Positions 19,503 to 29,594 of a stretch of DNA of 64,000 nucleotides are shown piece after piece. Made by a program: the position numbers and the translations under genes. Source of the DNA: Bacillus sp. FJAT-29814 (lineage in GTDB: Bacteria > Bacillota > Bacilli > Bacillales > Cytobacillaceae); NCBI RefSeq assembly GCF_001510715.1, contig NZ_LMTJ01000005.1, positions 1-64,000 of the forward strand, written 5' to 3'. Every line of letters begins with the position of its first letter. Position 1 is the first letter of the stretch. The notes under the pieces are model-generated. The model made no database searches, was not told where the DNA came from, and saw only the letters and a program-made list of their open reading frames with translations.

Positions 19503-21888
19503 TAAGGAAATGTTTAAAGCGGCATTCATAAAACGGGTCGAGATGCTTTGCGGAAAAAGTTTTTCGGAGAGTACGGCCCGTGACCATTACCAAACACTTG
19601 GACAAATGATCCGTGAATTTGTCAGCAATGACTGGATTGCTACTAATGAACGGTATCTAGCGACCAAAGCAAAGCAGGTTTATTATTTATCAATTGAATA
19701 TTTGCTGGGAAAGCTGCTTAGGCAGAATTTAATTAATCTTGGTGTTGAGGAAATGATTGCGGAAGGCCTTCATGAGCTGGGAATTGATTTGGGTGACCTG
19801 GAGGAACTTGAACCGGATGCAGGCTTGGGGAACGGCGGCTTGGGCAGACTAGCCGCCTGCTTTTTGGACTCACTGGCGTCAACGAATCTCCCTGGCCACG
19901 GTCACGGGATTCGCTATAAGCATGGGTTGTTTGAGCAGAAAATAGTGGACGGCTATCAGGTCGAACTGCCCGAGCAATGGCTGAGAAGCGGCAATGTTTG
20001 GGAAATCCGTAAGGCAGATTTGGCGGTGCGGATCCCGTTTTGGGGAAAGGTCGAGGCCAAAATGGAAAACGGCCGTTTGGTATTTCATCATTCCCATGCC
20101 GAAACCGTTACAGCTGTGCCATACGATATGCCGGTAGTCGGTTTTGAATCTGATACAGTAAATACGCTAAGGTTGTGGAATGCGGAACCGGCACAGTTCC
20201 CGCTGGACACGGATATTTTAAAGTATAAACGGAGAACGGAAGCGATTTCTGAATTCCTTTATCCCGATGATACTCATGATGAAGGGAAGATTTTAAGGCT
20301 AAAACAGCAATATTTTTTAGTGTCCGCCAGCCTGCAGTCAATCATCAGAGCTTATAAAAAGCAGCATGGAAGCCTAAAAGAACTGCATCAACATGTTTGT
20401 ATCCATATCAATGATACCCATCCGGTACTGGCGATTCCGGAACTGATGAGAATCCTGTTGGACGAGGCCAAATTCGACTGGGATGAAGCCTGGCATATTA
20501 CGACTAATACGATTTCCTATACAAATCATACTACCTTATCGGAAGCACTTGAGAAATGGCCGGTACATATCTTTAAGCCGCTGCTCCCAAGGATTTATAT
20601 GATTGTCGAAGAAATCAATGAGCGATTTTGCAAGGAGCTTTGGGAAGAGACCCCAGGGGAATGGGAGCGGATTGGCAAGCTTGCGATTATTTCCGATGGT
20701 TTTGTGAAAATGGCTCATTTGGCCATTGTCGGCAGCTTTAGTGTCAACGGGGTAGCAAGGCTCCATACAGAAATCCTGAAAGAGCGGGAAATGAAACCGT
20801 TTTTCCAGCTGTATCCCGAGAAATTTAACAATAAGACAAATGGAATTGCCTATAGGCGCTGGCTGTTAAAAGCTAATCCAGAATTGTCATCGCTTATCAC
20901 CGAAACCATTGGTTCGTCGTGGACCCATTCCGCCCATGACCTAATTCATCTGCTTGATTATCAAAATGATTCAGGATTTTTGGACCAATTGGCTAAGGTG
21001 AAAAGTGCAAATAAACAAAGGCTTGCCGAGATTATTGGAAGACAAACCGGGATTGCTGTGGATACCTCCGCTATTTTTGACGTTCAGGTAAAACGTCTCC
21101 ATGCGTATAAACGGCAGTTATTAAATGTTATGCACATCATGCATCTCTATAACCGAATGAAAGAGGATTCCGGCTTCAACATGACTCCTAGGGTGTTTAT
21201 ATTCGCCGCCAAAGCCTCACCTGGTTATTATTATGCAAAAAAAATTATTAAATTGATTAACACGGTAGCCCAAACGGTCAATAATGACCCGCTGGTTGGA
21301 GACAAGCTGAAGGTTATATTTTTAGAGAATTACCGTGTATCATTGGCTGAAAACATATTTCCGGCTGCGGATGTCAGTGAGCAGATTTCAACCGCAAGTA
21401 AAGAGGCATCGGGAACAGGCAACATGAAATTCATGATAAATGGTGCTTTAACAGTTGGAACCTTAGATGGGGCAAATGTTGAAATTCATGAGCTTGTTGG
21501 GGATGAGAACATTTTTCTCTTCGGGTTGACCGCCGAAGAGGTGCTTCACTATTACAAGCATGGTGGTTATGATTCGGTTGGCTATTACCATCTGGACCGG
21601 CGGATTCAACAGGTTGTCGACCAACTTGTTAATGGATTCTTTCCAGGAGTTCATAATGAATTTGAACCGATATTTGATTCGCTATTGGAAGAGAATGATC
21701 AGTATTTTGTATTAAAGGATTTTGCTTCCTATACCGATATTCAGCGCAAAATCGGCGATGCTTTTACCGACAGACTAAAATGGCAAAAAATGAGCCTTGT
21801 GAATATCGCCCATGCTGGTTATTTTTCAAGCGACCGCACCATAAAGGAATATGCTAAGGACATTTGGGACATTCATCCGATCATATAG
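19492..21888 (+). CDS. glgP: Glycogen phosphorylase
   Basis: GT35 enzyme releasing glucose-1-phosphate from glycogen; 798 residues from the ATG at 19492, which has the aaggag site at the right distance (a GTG at 19483 sits on that site). The pyridoxal phosphate lysine lies in [17 protein letters not shown] near residue 642. [15 protein letters not shown] near residue 120 is another signature. Last gene of the operon, so synthesis and breakdown enzymes are made together, as in B. subtilis. Confidence 0.96.
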   Translation: MFSNKEMFKAAFIKRVEMLCGKSFSESTARDHYQTLGQMIREFVSNDWIATNERYLATKAKQVYYLSIEYLLGKLLRQNLINLGVEEMIAEGLHELGIDLGDLEELEPDAGLGNGGLGRLAACFLDSLASTNLPGHGHGIRYKHGLFEQKIVDGYQVELPEQWLRSGNVWEIRKADLAVRIPFWGKVEAKMENGRLVFHHSHAETVTAVPYDMPVVGFESDTVNTLRLWNAEPAQFPLDTDILKYKRRTEAISEFLYPDDTHDEGKILRLKQQYFLVSASLQSIIRAYKKQHGSLKELHQHVCIHINDTHPVLAIPELMRILLDEAKFDWDEAWHITTNTISYTNHTTLSEALEKWPVHIFKPLLPRIYMIVEEINERFCKELWEETPGEWERIGKLAIISDGFVKMAHLAIVGSFSVNGVARLHTEILKEREMKPFFQLYPEKFNNKTNGIAYRRWLLKANPELSSLITETIGSSWTHSAHDLIHLLDYQNDSGFLDQLAKVKSANKQRLAEIIGRQTGIAVDTSAIFDVQVKRLHAYKRQLLNVMHIMHLYNRMKEDSGFNMTPRVFIFAAKASPGYYYAKKIIKLINTVAQTVNNDPLVGDKLKVIFLENYRVSLAENIFPAADVSEQISTASKEASGTGNMKFMINGALTVGTLDGANVEIHELVGDENIFLFGLTAEEVLHYYKHGGYDSVGYYHLDRRIQQVVDQLVNGFFPGVHNEFEPIFDSLLEENDQYFVLKDFASYTDIQRKIGDAFTDRLKWQKMSLVNIAHAGYFSSDRTIKEYAKDIWDIHPII

Positions 21889-21895
21889 GAAAGCA

Positions 21896-21932
21896 AAAAG
21901 AGCTTCAGCCGTGTTAAGGCAGAAGCTCTTTT
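21896..21932. terminator. Bidirectional terminator glgP / menA
   Basis: Stem aaagagcttc / gaagctcttt with T runs on both sides, lying between the convergent genes. Confidence 0.88.
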
Positions 21933-21933
21933 T

Positions 21934-22872
21934 TTATGAAAAGAAGTGACCGGCAAAAATCCCGATGGCCAGCAAAAATCCAAAGATTGTGTTAGTTTGG
22001 GCTGTTGCCTTCATCGCCGGCGCCATTTCAATTGGTATTGTCCCTTTAAAGAAGCCTTTAACCGATTTAATTGGTTTCGGTGTACTTAATAATACGAGCG
22101 CTGTCCAAATCGGAACGATATCTGCAATAATTAATGCAAAAATCCAAACGTAGGAGAAAATAAACATTCCGGCTAAAAAGTAGACCGCATTTTCTTTGCC
22201 CAGTAGGATAGCTAATGTTTTACGGCCAAATTTTTTATCGCCGTCAAGATCGCGGATATTATTGGACATCATGATCCCCCCGACTAACACAAAGCTCGGA
22301 ATGGAAACAAGAATGCTTGTGCTGTCAACCGTCCCCGTTTGAATAAAGAAAGCGATTAAAATAATCATCATTCCCATAAAAAAGCCAGAAAACAGTTCGC
22401 CGAATGGTGTATGAGCAATTGGCAACGGCCCGCCCGTATAGAGATATCCAATGGCCATACAGATAAGACCGACAATGGCAAGCCACCAGCTACTATTGGC
22501 ACAGATATATACGCCCAGTAATAACGCGATTCCATAGAACCCTAATGCCAGGTTCATGACAGTTCTAGGTTTGATGCCATCTCTGACAATTGTACCTCCA
22601 ATACCTACGGAGTGTTCCGTATCCAGCCCGCGTTTAAAATCATAATACTCATTAAACATATTTGTTGCTGCCTGAATTAACAAACTGGCAATCAACATCG
22701 CAAGAAACAGGCCAAAATGAATGTTTCCATATTTAAGCGAAAGTGCAGTACCGAGCAAAACAGGTACGAACGCAGCTGTTAAGGTATGGGGACGGGTCAT
22801 TTGCCACCAAACCCCAAAGCCGCGGTTTGACTTAACAACAGGTTTCGAACCTTGCTGTAAATTTGGCTGCAT
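21934..22872 (-). CDS. menA: DHNA octaprenyl/heptaprenyltransferase
   Basis: UbiA-family membrane enzyme of 312 residues that prenylates 1,4-dihydroxy-2-naphthoate to demethylmenaquinone. About eight to nine membrane segments. The first Asp-rich motif is NEYYDFKRGLD (about residues 72-82) and the second is NNIRDLDGDKKFGRKT (about 200-215). It is divergent from menF, as in B. subtilis. Confidence 0.95.
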   Translation of the reverse strand: MQPNLQQGSKPVVKSNRGFGVWWQMTRPHTLTAAFVPVLLGTALSLKYGNIHFGLFLAMLIASLLIQAATNMFNEYYDFKRGLDTEHSVGIGGTIVRDGIKPRTVMNLALGFYGIALLLGVYICANSSWWLAIVGLICMAIGYLYTGGPLPIAHTPFGELFSGFFMGMMIILIAFFIQTGTVDSTSILVSIPSFVLVGGIMMSNNIRDLDGDKKFGRKTLAILLGKENAVYFLAGMFIFSYVWIFALIIADIVPIWTALVLLSTPKPIKSVKGFFKGTIPIEMAPAMKATAQTNTIFGFLLAIGIFAGHFFS

Positions 22873-23236
22873 ATATGTTCTCCTCCCTTATTGCAGTTTC
22901 TTCTATTATAATATTTAACTTCTTATCTTCGATAAATTTTGAAAGATTGGTTTCCCAAACTTTAGTGTATGAAAAACACTGCGCCAGGTCAATGAATTTT
23001 TATTATCAAAACTAGAAGATAATACCTTCCCGATAATTATCAGAGGTTCGTGGAAAAATGAATATACAATGACATAAAAGCAGATTTTATCCGATATTTT
23101 TGTCTTTGACATATAATAAGGAATGAATCCAAAAGGGATAGTGACAAGTATTATTGACTTCTTTACAATGGGAGTAGTATCTTAAATAGGGTTTGCTAAG
23201 AAAAACAGCCATTTTAGCTGTTTTGGAGGGATTTTT
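22873..23236. promoter_or_regulatory. Divergent menA / menF control region
   Basis: A 364-bp gene-free region. Near menA is its gggaggagaa site (minus). On the plus strand ttgactt near 23152 and a weak tagtat may form a promoter for menF. A hairpin aaaacagc (23202-23209) / gctgtttt (23217-23224) ends immediately before the ggaggg ribosome site of menF and could affect its translation. I see no coding sequence. Confidence 0.5.
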
Positions 23237-24637
23237 TTGGTTACCATACAGGAAACAGAAATAATCGAAAGGGGTATTATGGCCATAAATCGCGCGAAAG
23301 AACTCGGCCGGCCCATTTTACTAAGTGAAGTTCGGAAAATGGACAAAATAAACCCGCTTTCATTTTTCAATAAAGGGCAGGATTGCTATTACGGGGAACG
23401 GTTTTTCTGGAAGGATCCCAGCGACGAAATTTTGCTGATTGGACTGGGGATTACCCATCAAATTCAATCTGATCAGGCTGCTGACCGCTTTGTTCACGTT
23501 GAACAGGAGTGGGAACGCTTTCTGAAGGACAGTATCGTCTTTAATCCGGATTCTGAAATTGGGGTCGGGCCTGTTATTTTTGGCGGTTTTTCCTTTGATC
23601 CTTACAAAGAAAAAACGAGATTATGGTCCCAGTATGCAGAATCGTTATTTTACTTGCCGGTTTATATGGTAAGCATAATCAGGGGGCAGGCTTATTTAAC
23701 CACTAATATCGTGTGCACACCGGATGACAATCATACTCTTATGGCGAAAATGTTGGATGAGCGGAATCAACTGTTAGCTTCTCTTTATCAATCTGCAGAT
23801 TCTGATCCGGCAGAGCTTTTGGAAACGAGAGAGATTTCACCGGAAGCCTGGAAAGAGGCTGTGACCGGAATCGTAAATGAATTAAACGACGGGCCGCTAA
23901 AGAAGGTGGTTCTAGCCAGGGAACTGCGCTTGAAATTTGACAGTAAAGTGGAAGCGGGAATGGTGCTTGAGCGGTTAAATGAGCAGCAGCATGAAAGCTA
24001 TATTTTTGCTCTTGAAGCAAATGGCGACTGTTTTCTAGGTGCTTCCCCCGAACGGTTGGTAAAAAAACAGGGAAATGAAATATTCTCAACCTGCCTTGCT
24101 GGGTCCATTTCACGTGGAAAGACAACGGAAGAAGATGCAATGCTTGGGGAGCAGCTGCTGCATGATCAAAAGAATTTGATTGAGCATCAATATGTTGTAG
24201 AAATGATTAAAGAGGCATTGGAAGAATACTGTGATCAAATCATCCTGCCGGAAAAACCACGGCTGATGAAGAACAGGGATATACAACATTTATATACACC
24301 TGTTATTGGTAAGTGCGGCAATAATACGTCTTTGCTGCTGCTGGTCGAAAGGCTGCATCCAACCCCGGCGCTTGGCGGGCTTCCAAAACAGGAAGCTGTG
24401 GAAAAAATTCGCCAGGTGGAAGAACTGGACCGCGGATTTTATGCAGCGCCGATTGGCTGGCTGGATTATCAAGGGAATGGGGAGTTTGCGGTGGCGATTC
24501 GCTCCGGTTTAATTCAAGGAAGCGAGGCTTCCCTATTTGCCGGCTGCGGTGTAGTAGCTGATTCCGATTCGGAAAGCGAATATTTGGAGACCGGTTTAAA
24601 GTTTAGACCAATGTTAAGAGCGCTTGGGGGAAAATAA
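23237..24637 (+). CDS. menF: Isochorismate synthase
   Basis: Converts chorismate to isochorismate, first committed step to menaquinone; 466 residues, TTG start behind ttggaggg. The chorismate-binding domain occupies the C-terminal ~260 residues. Recognisable segments are GASPERLV, CLAGSISRGKT, HLYTPVIGKC, HPTPALGGLP and RGFYAAPIGW. First gene of menFDHBEC. A DhbC-type siderophore isochorismate synthase is less likely given the men neighbours. Confidence 0.95.
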   Translation: MVTIQETEIIERGIMAINRAKELGRPILLSEVRKMDKINPLSFFNKGQDCYYGERFFWKDPSDEILLIGLGITHQIQSDQAADRFVHVEQEWERFLKDSIVFNPDSEIGVGPVIFGGFSFDPYKEKTRLWSQYAESLFYLPVYMVSIIRGQAYLTTNIVCTPDDNHTLMAKMLDERNQLLASLYQSADSDPAELLETREISPEAWKEAVTGIVNELNDGPLKKVVLARELRLKFDSKVEAGMVLERLNEQQHESYIFALEANGDCFLGASPERLVKKQGNEIFSTCLAGSISRGKTTEEDAMLGEQLLHDQKNLIEHQYVVEMIKEALEEYCDQIILPEKPRLMKNRDIQHLYTPVIGKCGNNTSLLLLVERLHPTPALGGLPKQEAVEKIRQVEELDRGFYAAPIGWLDYQGNGEFAVAIRSGLIQGSEASLFAGCGVVADSDSESEYLETGLKFRPMLRALGGK

Positions 24638-24638
24638 A

Positions 24639-26390
24639 ATGAGTCATCAAGAATCTTTAACGGCTTACCTTGCCGCTTTTGTTGCGGAGCTTGTTCTTTC
24701 GGGAATTAAAGATGTGGTCATCAGCCCGGGTTCACGGTCAACACCAATGGCAATGGTTATGGCGGAACATCCTGAATTAAATGTTCATATTCATGTGGAT
24801 GAACGTTCGGCAGCTTTTTTTGCCTTAGGGATTGCGAAGGCTTCCAACCGGCCTGTGGCAATTCTATGTACTTCAGGGACCGCTGCTGCCAACTATTTTC
24901 CGGCGATTGTGGAGGCACGCTATTCACGGGTACCACTTCTCGTGTTAACGGCTGACCGTCCGCATGAGCTTCGAGAAGTCGGTGCTCCACAGGCAATTGA
25001 TCAAATAGAATTGTATGGCAAGCATGTCAAATGGTTTGCGGAAATGGCCCTACCCGAAAACAGAGCTGAAATGATTCGTTATGCCCGAACCATTTGTGCC
25101 CGTGCTGTCGCCTATTGTGCTGGTACCCCTTCTGGACCGGTTCATCTGAATTTCCCTTTCCGCGAACCGCTGATACCACAGCTTGATGAGAGCATTTTCC
25201 GTATGGCCGAACGGCCGCATGGATTTGTAAAGGTCCATAATGGTGAACTGACGATCGGTGATTGGCTGATTCAAGAAATTGCTAACCGCCTAGAGGGAAA
25301 AAGCAAAGGAATAATTGTCTGTGGCAATATTGCGGACGAAAGATTTGCGGATGCCGTAACACAATTATCGAAATTATTAATGTATCCGATTTTGGCTGAC
25401 CCACTATCACAGCTAAGAAGCGGCAAACATAATCGTGAACATATCATCGACACATATGATACGTTTTTGCGCAATAAAGATGCTAAGTCATTCCTAAAGC
25501 CTGATGTGATTATCCGATTTGGGGCGATGCCGATATCCAAAGCGCTGACGATTTTTATAAAAGAGAATCCAGCTGCTGACCAGTTTGTCATTGATGGCGG
25601 CGGTGGCTGGCGTGATCCCGGCTCGCTATCAACGGATATGGTTTTCTGCAATGAGACCTTGTTTTGCGAAAAGCTTGCAACGGTTGCGAAGCCTAGTTCG
25701 GATCAGAAATTTTTTGAGGATTGGAACAACATCAATGCCTTGACGAAGGAAAATATGGCTTCTGTAAGGGATATAACTGAATTAAGCGAAGGGAAGCTAT
25801 TTTACCAGTTGGCCGAGATGGTTCCTGAAGGGGCAACGCTGTTTGTCGGAAATAGTATGCCGATTCGCGATTTGGACAGTTTTTTTCTACATAACAATAA
25901 ATGCATTAGAATTATGGCCAATCGAGGAGCAAACGGAATTGACGGAACTGTTTCTACCGCTTTGGGTGCTGCCTTATATTCCAAATCATTATACTTGGTC
26001 CTTGGTGATTTAACCTTCTTCCATGATTTAAATGGTTTATTTGCAGCCAAGCAATTTAAGATTGATATCCATATTATTCTTGTAAACAATAATGGCGGAG
26101 GGATCTTTTCGTTCTTGCCGCAATCGGAACATCCGAAGCATTTTGAGCTGCTATTTGGAACGCCGCTCGATATTGAATTTGAACATGCGGTTAAAATGTT
26201 TAACGGCCGCTTTGTTAAGGTTACCGATTGGGACCACTTACAAGAGGAATTAGGAAATTCGTCAGGTGCGGCAGGCATCCATGTTTATGAGGTTAGGACA
26301 AAAAGAGACACAAATCGCGATGAACACCGTGGATTTTGGGCATCTGTTTCCCAGGAAATATCAAATTTTGTCGATGGTGAGAGTAAGTGA
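24639..26390 (+). CDS. menD: SEPHCHC synthase
   Basis: Thiamine-diphosphate enzyme of 583 residues that joins 2-oxoglutarate-derived succinic semialdehyde to isochorismate. The ATG at 24639 is preferred, as gggggaa at 24626-24632 fits it; an upstream TTG at 24624 overlaps that site. Motifs are SPGSRSTPMAM at the N-terminus and the ThDP/Mg loop GDLTFFHDLNGL near residue 456. The end overlaps menH. Confidence 0.96.
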   Translation: MSHQESLTAYLAAFVAELVLSGIKDVVISPGSRSTPMAMVMAEHPELNVHIHVDERSAAFFALGIAKASNRPVAILCTSGTAAANYFPAIVEARYSRVPLLVLTADRPHELREVGAPQAIDQIELYGKHVKWFAEMALPENRAEMIRYARTICARAVAYCAGTPSGPVHLNFPFREPLIPQLDESIFRMAERPHGFVKVHNGELTIGDWLIQEIANRLEGKSKGIIVCGNIADERFADAVTQLSKLLMYPILADPLSQLRSGKHNREHIIDTYDTFLRNKDAKSFLKPDVIIRFGAMPISKALTIFIKENPAADQFVIDGGGGWRDPGSLSTDMVFCNETLFCEKLATVAKPSSDQKFFEDWNNINALTKENMASVRDITELSEGKLFYQLAEMVPEGATLFVGNSMPIRDLDSFFLHNNKCIRIMANRGANGIDGTVSTALGAALYSKSLYLVLGDLTFFHDLNGLFAAKQFKIDIHIILVNNNGGGIFSFLPQSEHPKHFELLFGTPLDIEFEHAVKMFNGRFVKVTDWDHLQEELGNSSGAAGIHVYEVRTKRDTNRDEHRGFWASVSQEISNFVDGESK

Positions 26391-27193
26391 ATATAGTTAT
26401 TAACGGCGTTCGCTACCACGTTGAGCAATGTGGAAGTGGATTCCCGCTCTTGTTATTGCATGGTTTTACCGGGGATTCTTCTACCTGGAGTCCTTTTTGC
26501 GACAGCTGGGGGAGTCATTCACAATTAATCATCCCTGATATTATTGGACACGGTGAGTCAGACTCGCCCGAGGATGTTAACCTTTATACAATGGAAGCTG
26601 CTGCCCGGGCTATCGCAGGCATTCTTGATCATTTGGCCATCAGTCAGATCGATTTGCTGGGATATTCCATGGGTGGCCGTCTAGCCCTTACGTTTGCGCT
26701 TGCTTATCCCGAAAGGGTGAGAAAATTAATTTTGGAAAGCTCATCACCGGGACTGTTAACAGAAGATGAAAGAAAGCAGCGCCGTATGAATGACGCGAAA
26801 CTTGCAAATTTTATTAAAGAAAACGGGATTGCCGCATTTGTTGACTACTGGCAAAATATTCCATTATTTGCTTCGATGAAGAGTCTGCCTGAGAAGGTTA
26901 GGGTAAAAATCAGAGAACAGCGTCTGCAAAATTCCCCGATTGGACTTGGCAACAGCCTGCTTGGCATGGGAACAGGATCACAGCCTTCCTGGTGGGAGAG
27001 CCTTCACAAACTTTCCTGTGATGTCATGTTGATGGTCGGTGAAAAAGATCAAAAGTTTTGCAGTATTGCTGAACAAATGGCTGTAACGATTAAAAATAGT
27101 TCATTAGTAATGATTGCAAATTGTGGCCATGCAATTCATGTGGAAGATCAAGAAAAGTTTGGTACAATAGTAAGTGACTTTTTGTCAAAGTAA
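26387..27193 (+). CDS. menH: SHCHC synthase (MenH)
   Basis: Alpha/beta hydrolase fold enzyme of 268 residues eliminating pyruvate from SEPHCHC. The nucleophile elbow is GYSMGGRLAL near residue 100, the oxyanion region LLLHGFTGDSS near 24, and the catalytic His lies in NCGHAIHVE near the end. GTG start overlapping the menD stop by 4 bp. Confidence 0.94.
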   Translation: MNIVINGVRYHVEQCGSGFPLLLLHGFTGDSSTWSPFCDSWGSHSQLIIPDIIGHGESDSPEDVNLYTMEAAARAIAGILDHLAISQIDLLGYSMGGRLALTFALAYPERVRKLILESSSPGLLTEDERKQRRMNDAKLANFIKENGIAAFVDYWQNIPLFASMKSLPEKVRVKIREQRLQNSPIGLGNSLLGMGTGSQPSWWESLHKLSCDVMLMVGEKDQKFCSIAEQMAVTIKNSSLVMIANCGHAIHVEDQEKFGTIVSDFLSK

Positions 27194-27217
27194 AAAAATT
27201 GAAGGAGGTTTTTTATC

Positions 27218-28036
27218 TTGGCAGTAGAATGGATTCCAGAACGTAAATACGAAGAAATTTTATATGAAACGTATAACGGAATTGCTAAAATTACAATCAA
27301 CCGTCCGCACGTACATAATGCATTTACCCCAAAAACGGTAATGGAATTAATTGATGCTTTTGCATACGCACGCGATGATTCCAACATTGGTGTCATTGTT
27401 CTGACAGGTGCAGGAGATAAGGCGTTTTGTTCTGGGGGTGACCAAAAGGTCCGCGGTCATGGCGGTTATGTCGGTGAGGACCAAATTCCCCGCTTGAATG
27501 TTCTTGACCTTCAGCGCCTGATTCGCGTTATTCCAAAGCCGGTAGTTGCGATGGTTAAAGGTTACGCAATTGGCGGCGGCCATGTACTTCATGTGGTCTG
27601 TGACTTAACGATTGCAGCAGACAACGCTATTTTTGGACAAACAGGTCCTAAAGTGGGCAGCTTCGACGCCGGATACGGATCAGGCTACCTTGCAAGAATC
27701 GTCGGCCATAAGAAAGCGCGTGAGATTTGGTTTCTTTGCCGTCAATACAATGCCCAGGAAGCGCTTGATATGGGCTTGGTCAACACGGTTGTTCCTTTGG
27801 AGCAGGTTGAGGAAGAAACGATTAAATGGTGTGAGGAAATGCTTGAAAAGAGCCCGACTGCACTACGTTTCTTAAAAGCGGCAATGAATGCTGATACGGA
27901 TGGACTTGCAGGACTTCAGCAAATGGCAGGAGATGCAACACTGCTATACTATACAACGGAAGAAGCCAAGGAAGGCCGCGATGCCTTTAAAGAAAAGCGT
28001 AAGCCGGACTTCGGTCAATTCCCGCGGTTCCCTTGA
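27218..28036 (+). CDS. menB: DHNA-CoA synthase
   Basis: Crotonase-fold enzyme of 272 residues that cyclises o-succinylbenzoyl-CoA to dihydroxynaphthoyl-CoA. TTG start with a very strong gaaggaggt site. Family features are [16 protein letters not shown], a bicarbonate/oxyanion region [20 protein letters not shown], and the C-terminal FGQFPRFP that closes the neighbouring subunit. Confidence 0.97.
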   Translation: MAVEWIPERKYEEILYETYNGIAKITINRPHVHNAFTPKTVMELIDAFAYARDDSNIGVIVLTGAGDKAFCSGGDQKVRGHGGYVGEDQIPRLNVLDLQRLIRVIPKPVVAMVKGYAIGGGHVLHVVCDLTIAADNAIFGQTGPKVGSFDAGYGSGYLARIVGHKKAREIWFLCRQYNAQEALDMGLVNTVVPLEQVEEETIKWCEEMLEKSPTALRFLKAAMNADTDGLAGLQQMAGDATLLYYTTEEAKEGRDAFKEKRKPDFGQFPRFP

Positions 28037-28053
28037 TGAAACATATTTTAAAG

Positions 28054-28083
28054 CAGCTTGATGGCCTCCATCAGGCTGTTTTT
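28054..28083 (+). terminator. Terminator-like hairpin between menB and menE
   Basis: Eleven-bp stem cagcttgatgg / ccatcaggctg with one G-T pair, a 3-base loop and five T. It sits inside the men operon, so it may cut transcription of menE and menC relative to menB. Confidence 0.75.
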
Positions 28084-28107
28084 AGCTAATAAGAAGGTGA
28101 GCAACAA

Positions 28108-29592
28108 ATGCGACAAGAATCGATGCAAAATTTTTTAATAAAACGTGCGTTTCTCACTCCAGAGCGACCAGCCGTGCATTTTCAGGATCAGACGGTCACA
28201 TTTAAGGAACTGTACGAGCGTTCGTATGACACTGCTGGCAGGCTGCAGGGGCTTGGAATTCAACAGGATGAGTTTGTCGCCGTCCTATTAAAAAACCATC
28301 TTGATACGGTGATCATTTTATTTGCGTTGCAGCTGCTTGGATTGAAGACGGTCATCTTGAATAATCGATTAACTCAGGCGGAATTAGTGTGGCAACTGGA
28401 AGATTCGCATGCTTCGTATTTGATTTTGGAAGATTCCTTTTTAGAAATGAAAGAAAGGGCTCCATTCCTGAAGGCTGTTACAAAAAGTGAGCTTTTCAAG
28501 TATGAGCCGGGTGAGCCACAAATCCAGGATGAAACCAATCTTGGAGAAATCTGCACGATTATGTACACATCAGGGACGACCGGCCATCCAAAGGGTGTCA
28601 TGCAGACATACGGAAATCATTGGTGGAGTGCAATTGGATCGGCCCTAAACCTGGGTATCACGGAAAACGATTGTTGGCTATGCTCTGTACCTCTCTTTCA
28701 TATCAGTGGCTATTCCATCCTTATGCGCAGTGTGATCTACGGAATGCCGATTGTCCTCCATGAAAAGTTCGATGTTGAAAAAACGCTGTTGGATATAGCA
28801 GAGAAGCAGGTTACGATTATGTCAGTTGTCGGGACGATGCTGACTAGAATTGTTGATTCATTAGGTGAAAAACAGCTTCCCGAGCATCTTCGCTGTATGC
28901 TTTTGGGCGGCGGTCCAGCACCAATGCCTTTATTGGAGCGGTGCGTAGAGAAAAGGGTTCCTGTATTTCAATCATATGGAATGACAGAGACCTCCTCGCA
29001 AATTGTCACATTGTCACCGGAATACAGCCTGACAAAACTTGGTTCTGCAGGAAAACCGTTATTTCCATCGGAAATAAGAATTGAACTGGACGACAAAGGG
29101 TTAGCCCAGGCGGGGGATGCCGGCGAGATTGTAGTCAAGGGTCCAAACGTGACACATGGGTATTTGCATCGACCGGAAGCAACCGCCGAAAAAATACGCG
29201 ATGGCTGGCTATATACTGGTGATATTGGTTACTTAGACGGGGATGGATTTTTGTATGTGTTGGACCGGCGCTCCGATTTAATTATTTCAGGCGGCGAAAA
29301 TGTCTACCCGGCGGAAATAGAAGCGGTGTTATTGAGCCATCCGGAAGTGGCAGAGGCAGGAGTTACCGGTATGGATGACAGTGAATGGGGCCAGGTTCCG
29401 GTTGCGTTTATAGTCAGCAGAAATAAGTGCTCTGTTGTAACGGAGGACGACCTTTTGGAGTTTTGCCAAACCCGGCTGGCCAAATACAAAGTACCAAAGG
29501 AATTTTTTTTCGTTGACGAATTGCCAAGAAATGCATCCAAAAAACTGCTGCGCAGAACTCTCCGCGAGTGGGTTCAAGAGGAAGTGGACTAA
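28108..29592 (+). CDS. menE: o-Succinylbenzoate-CoA ligase
   Basis: Acyl-adenylate-forming enzyme of 494 residues activating o-succinylbenzoate with ATP and CoA. The AMP-binding loop MYTSGTTGHPKGV is near residue 150, YGMTE near 290 and YTGDIGYLDGDGF near 370. ATG behind aagaaggtgag. It lies between the hairpin at 28054 and menC. Confidence 0.96.
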   Translation: MRQESMQNFLIKRAFLTPERPAVHFQDQTVTFKELYERSYDTAGRLQGLGIQQDEFVAVLLKNHLDTVIILFALQLLGLKTVILNNRLTQAELVWQLEDSHASYLILEDSFLEMKERAPFLKAVTKSELFKYEPGEPQIQDETNLGEICTIMYTSGTTGHPKGVMQTYGNHWWSAIGSALNLGITENDCWLCSVPLFHISGYSILMRSVIYGMPIVLHEKFDVEKTLLDIAEKQVTIMSVVGTMLTRIVDSLGEKQLPEHLRCMLLGGGPAPMPLLERCVEKRVPVFQSYGMTETSSQIVTLSPEYSLTKLGSAGKPLFPSEIRIELDDKGLAQAGDAGEIVVKGPNVTHGYLHRPEATAEKIRDGWLYTGDIGYLDGDGFLYVLDRRSDLIISGGENVYPAEIEAVLLSHPEVAEAGVTGMDDSEWGQVPVAFIVSRNKCSVVTEDDLLEFCQTRLAKYKVPKEFFFVDELPRNASKKLLRRTLREWVQEEVD

Positions 29593-29594
29593 AG

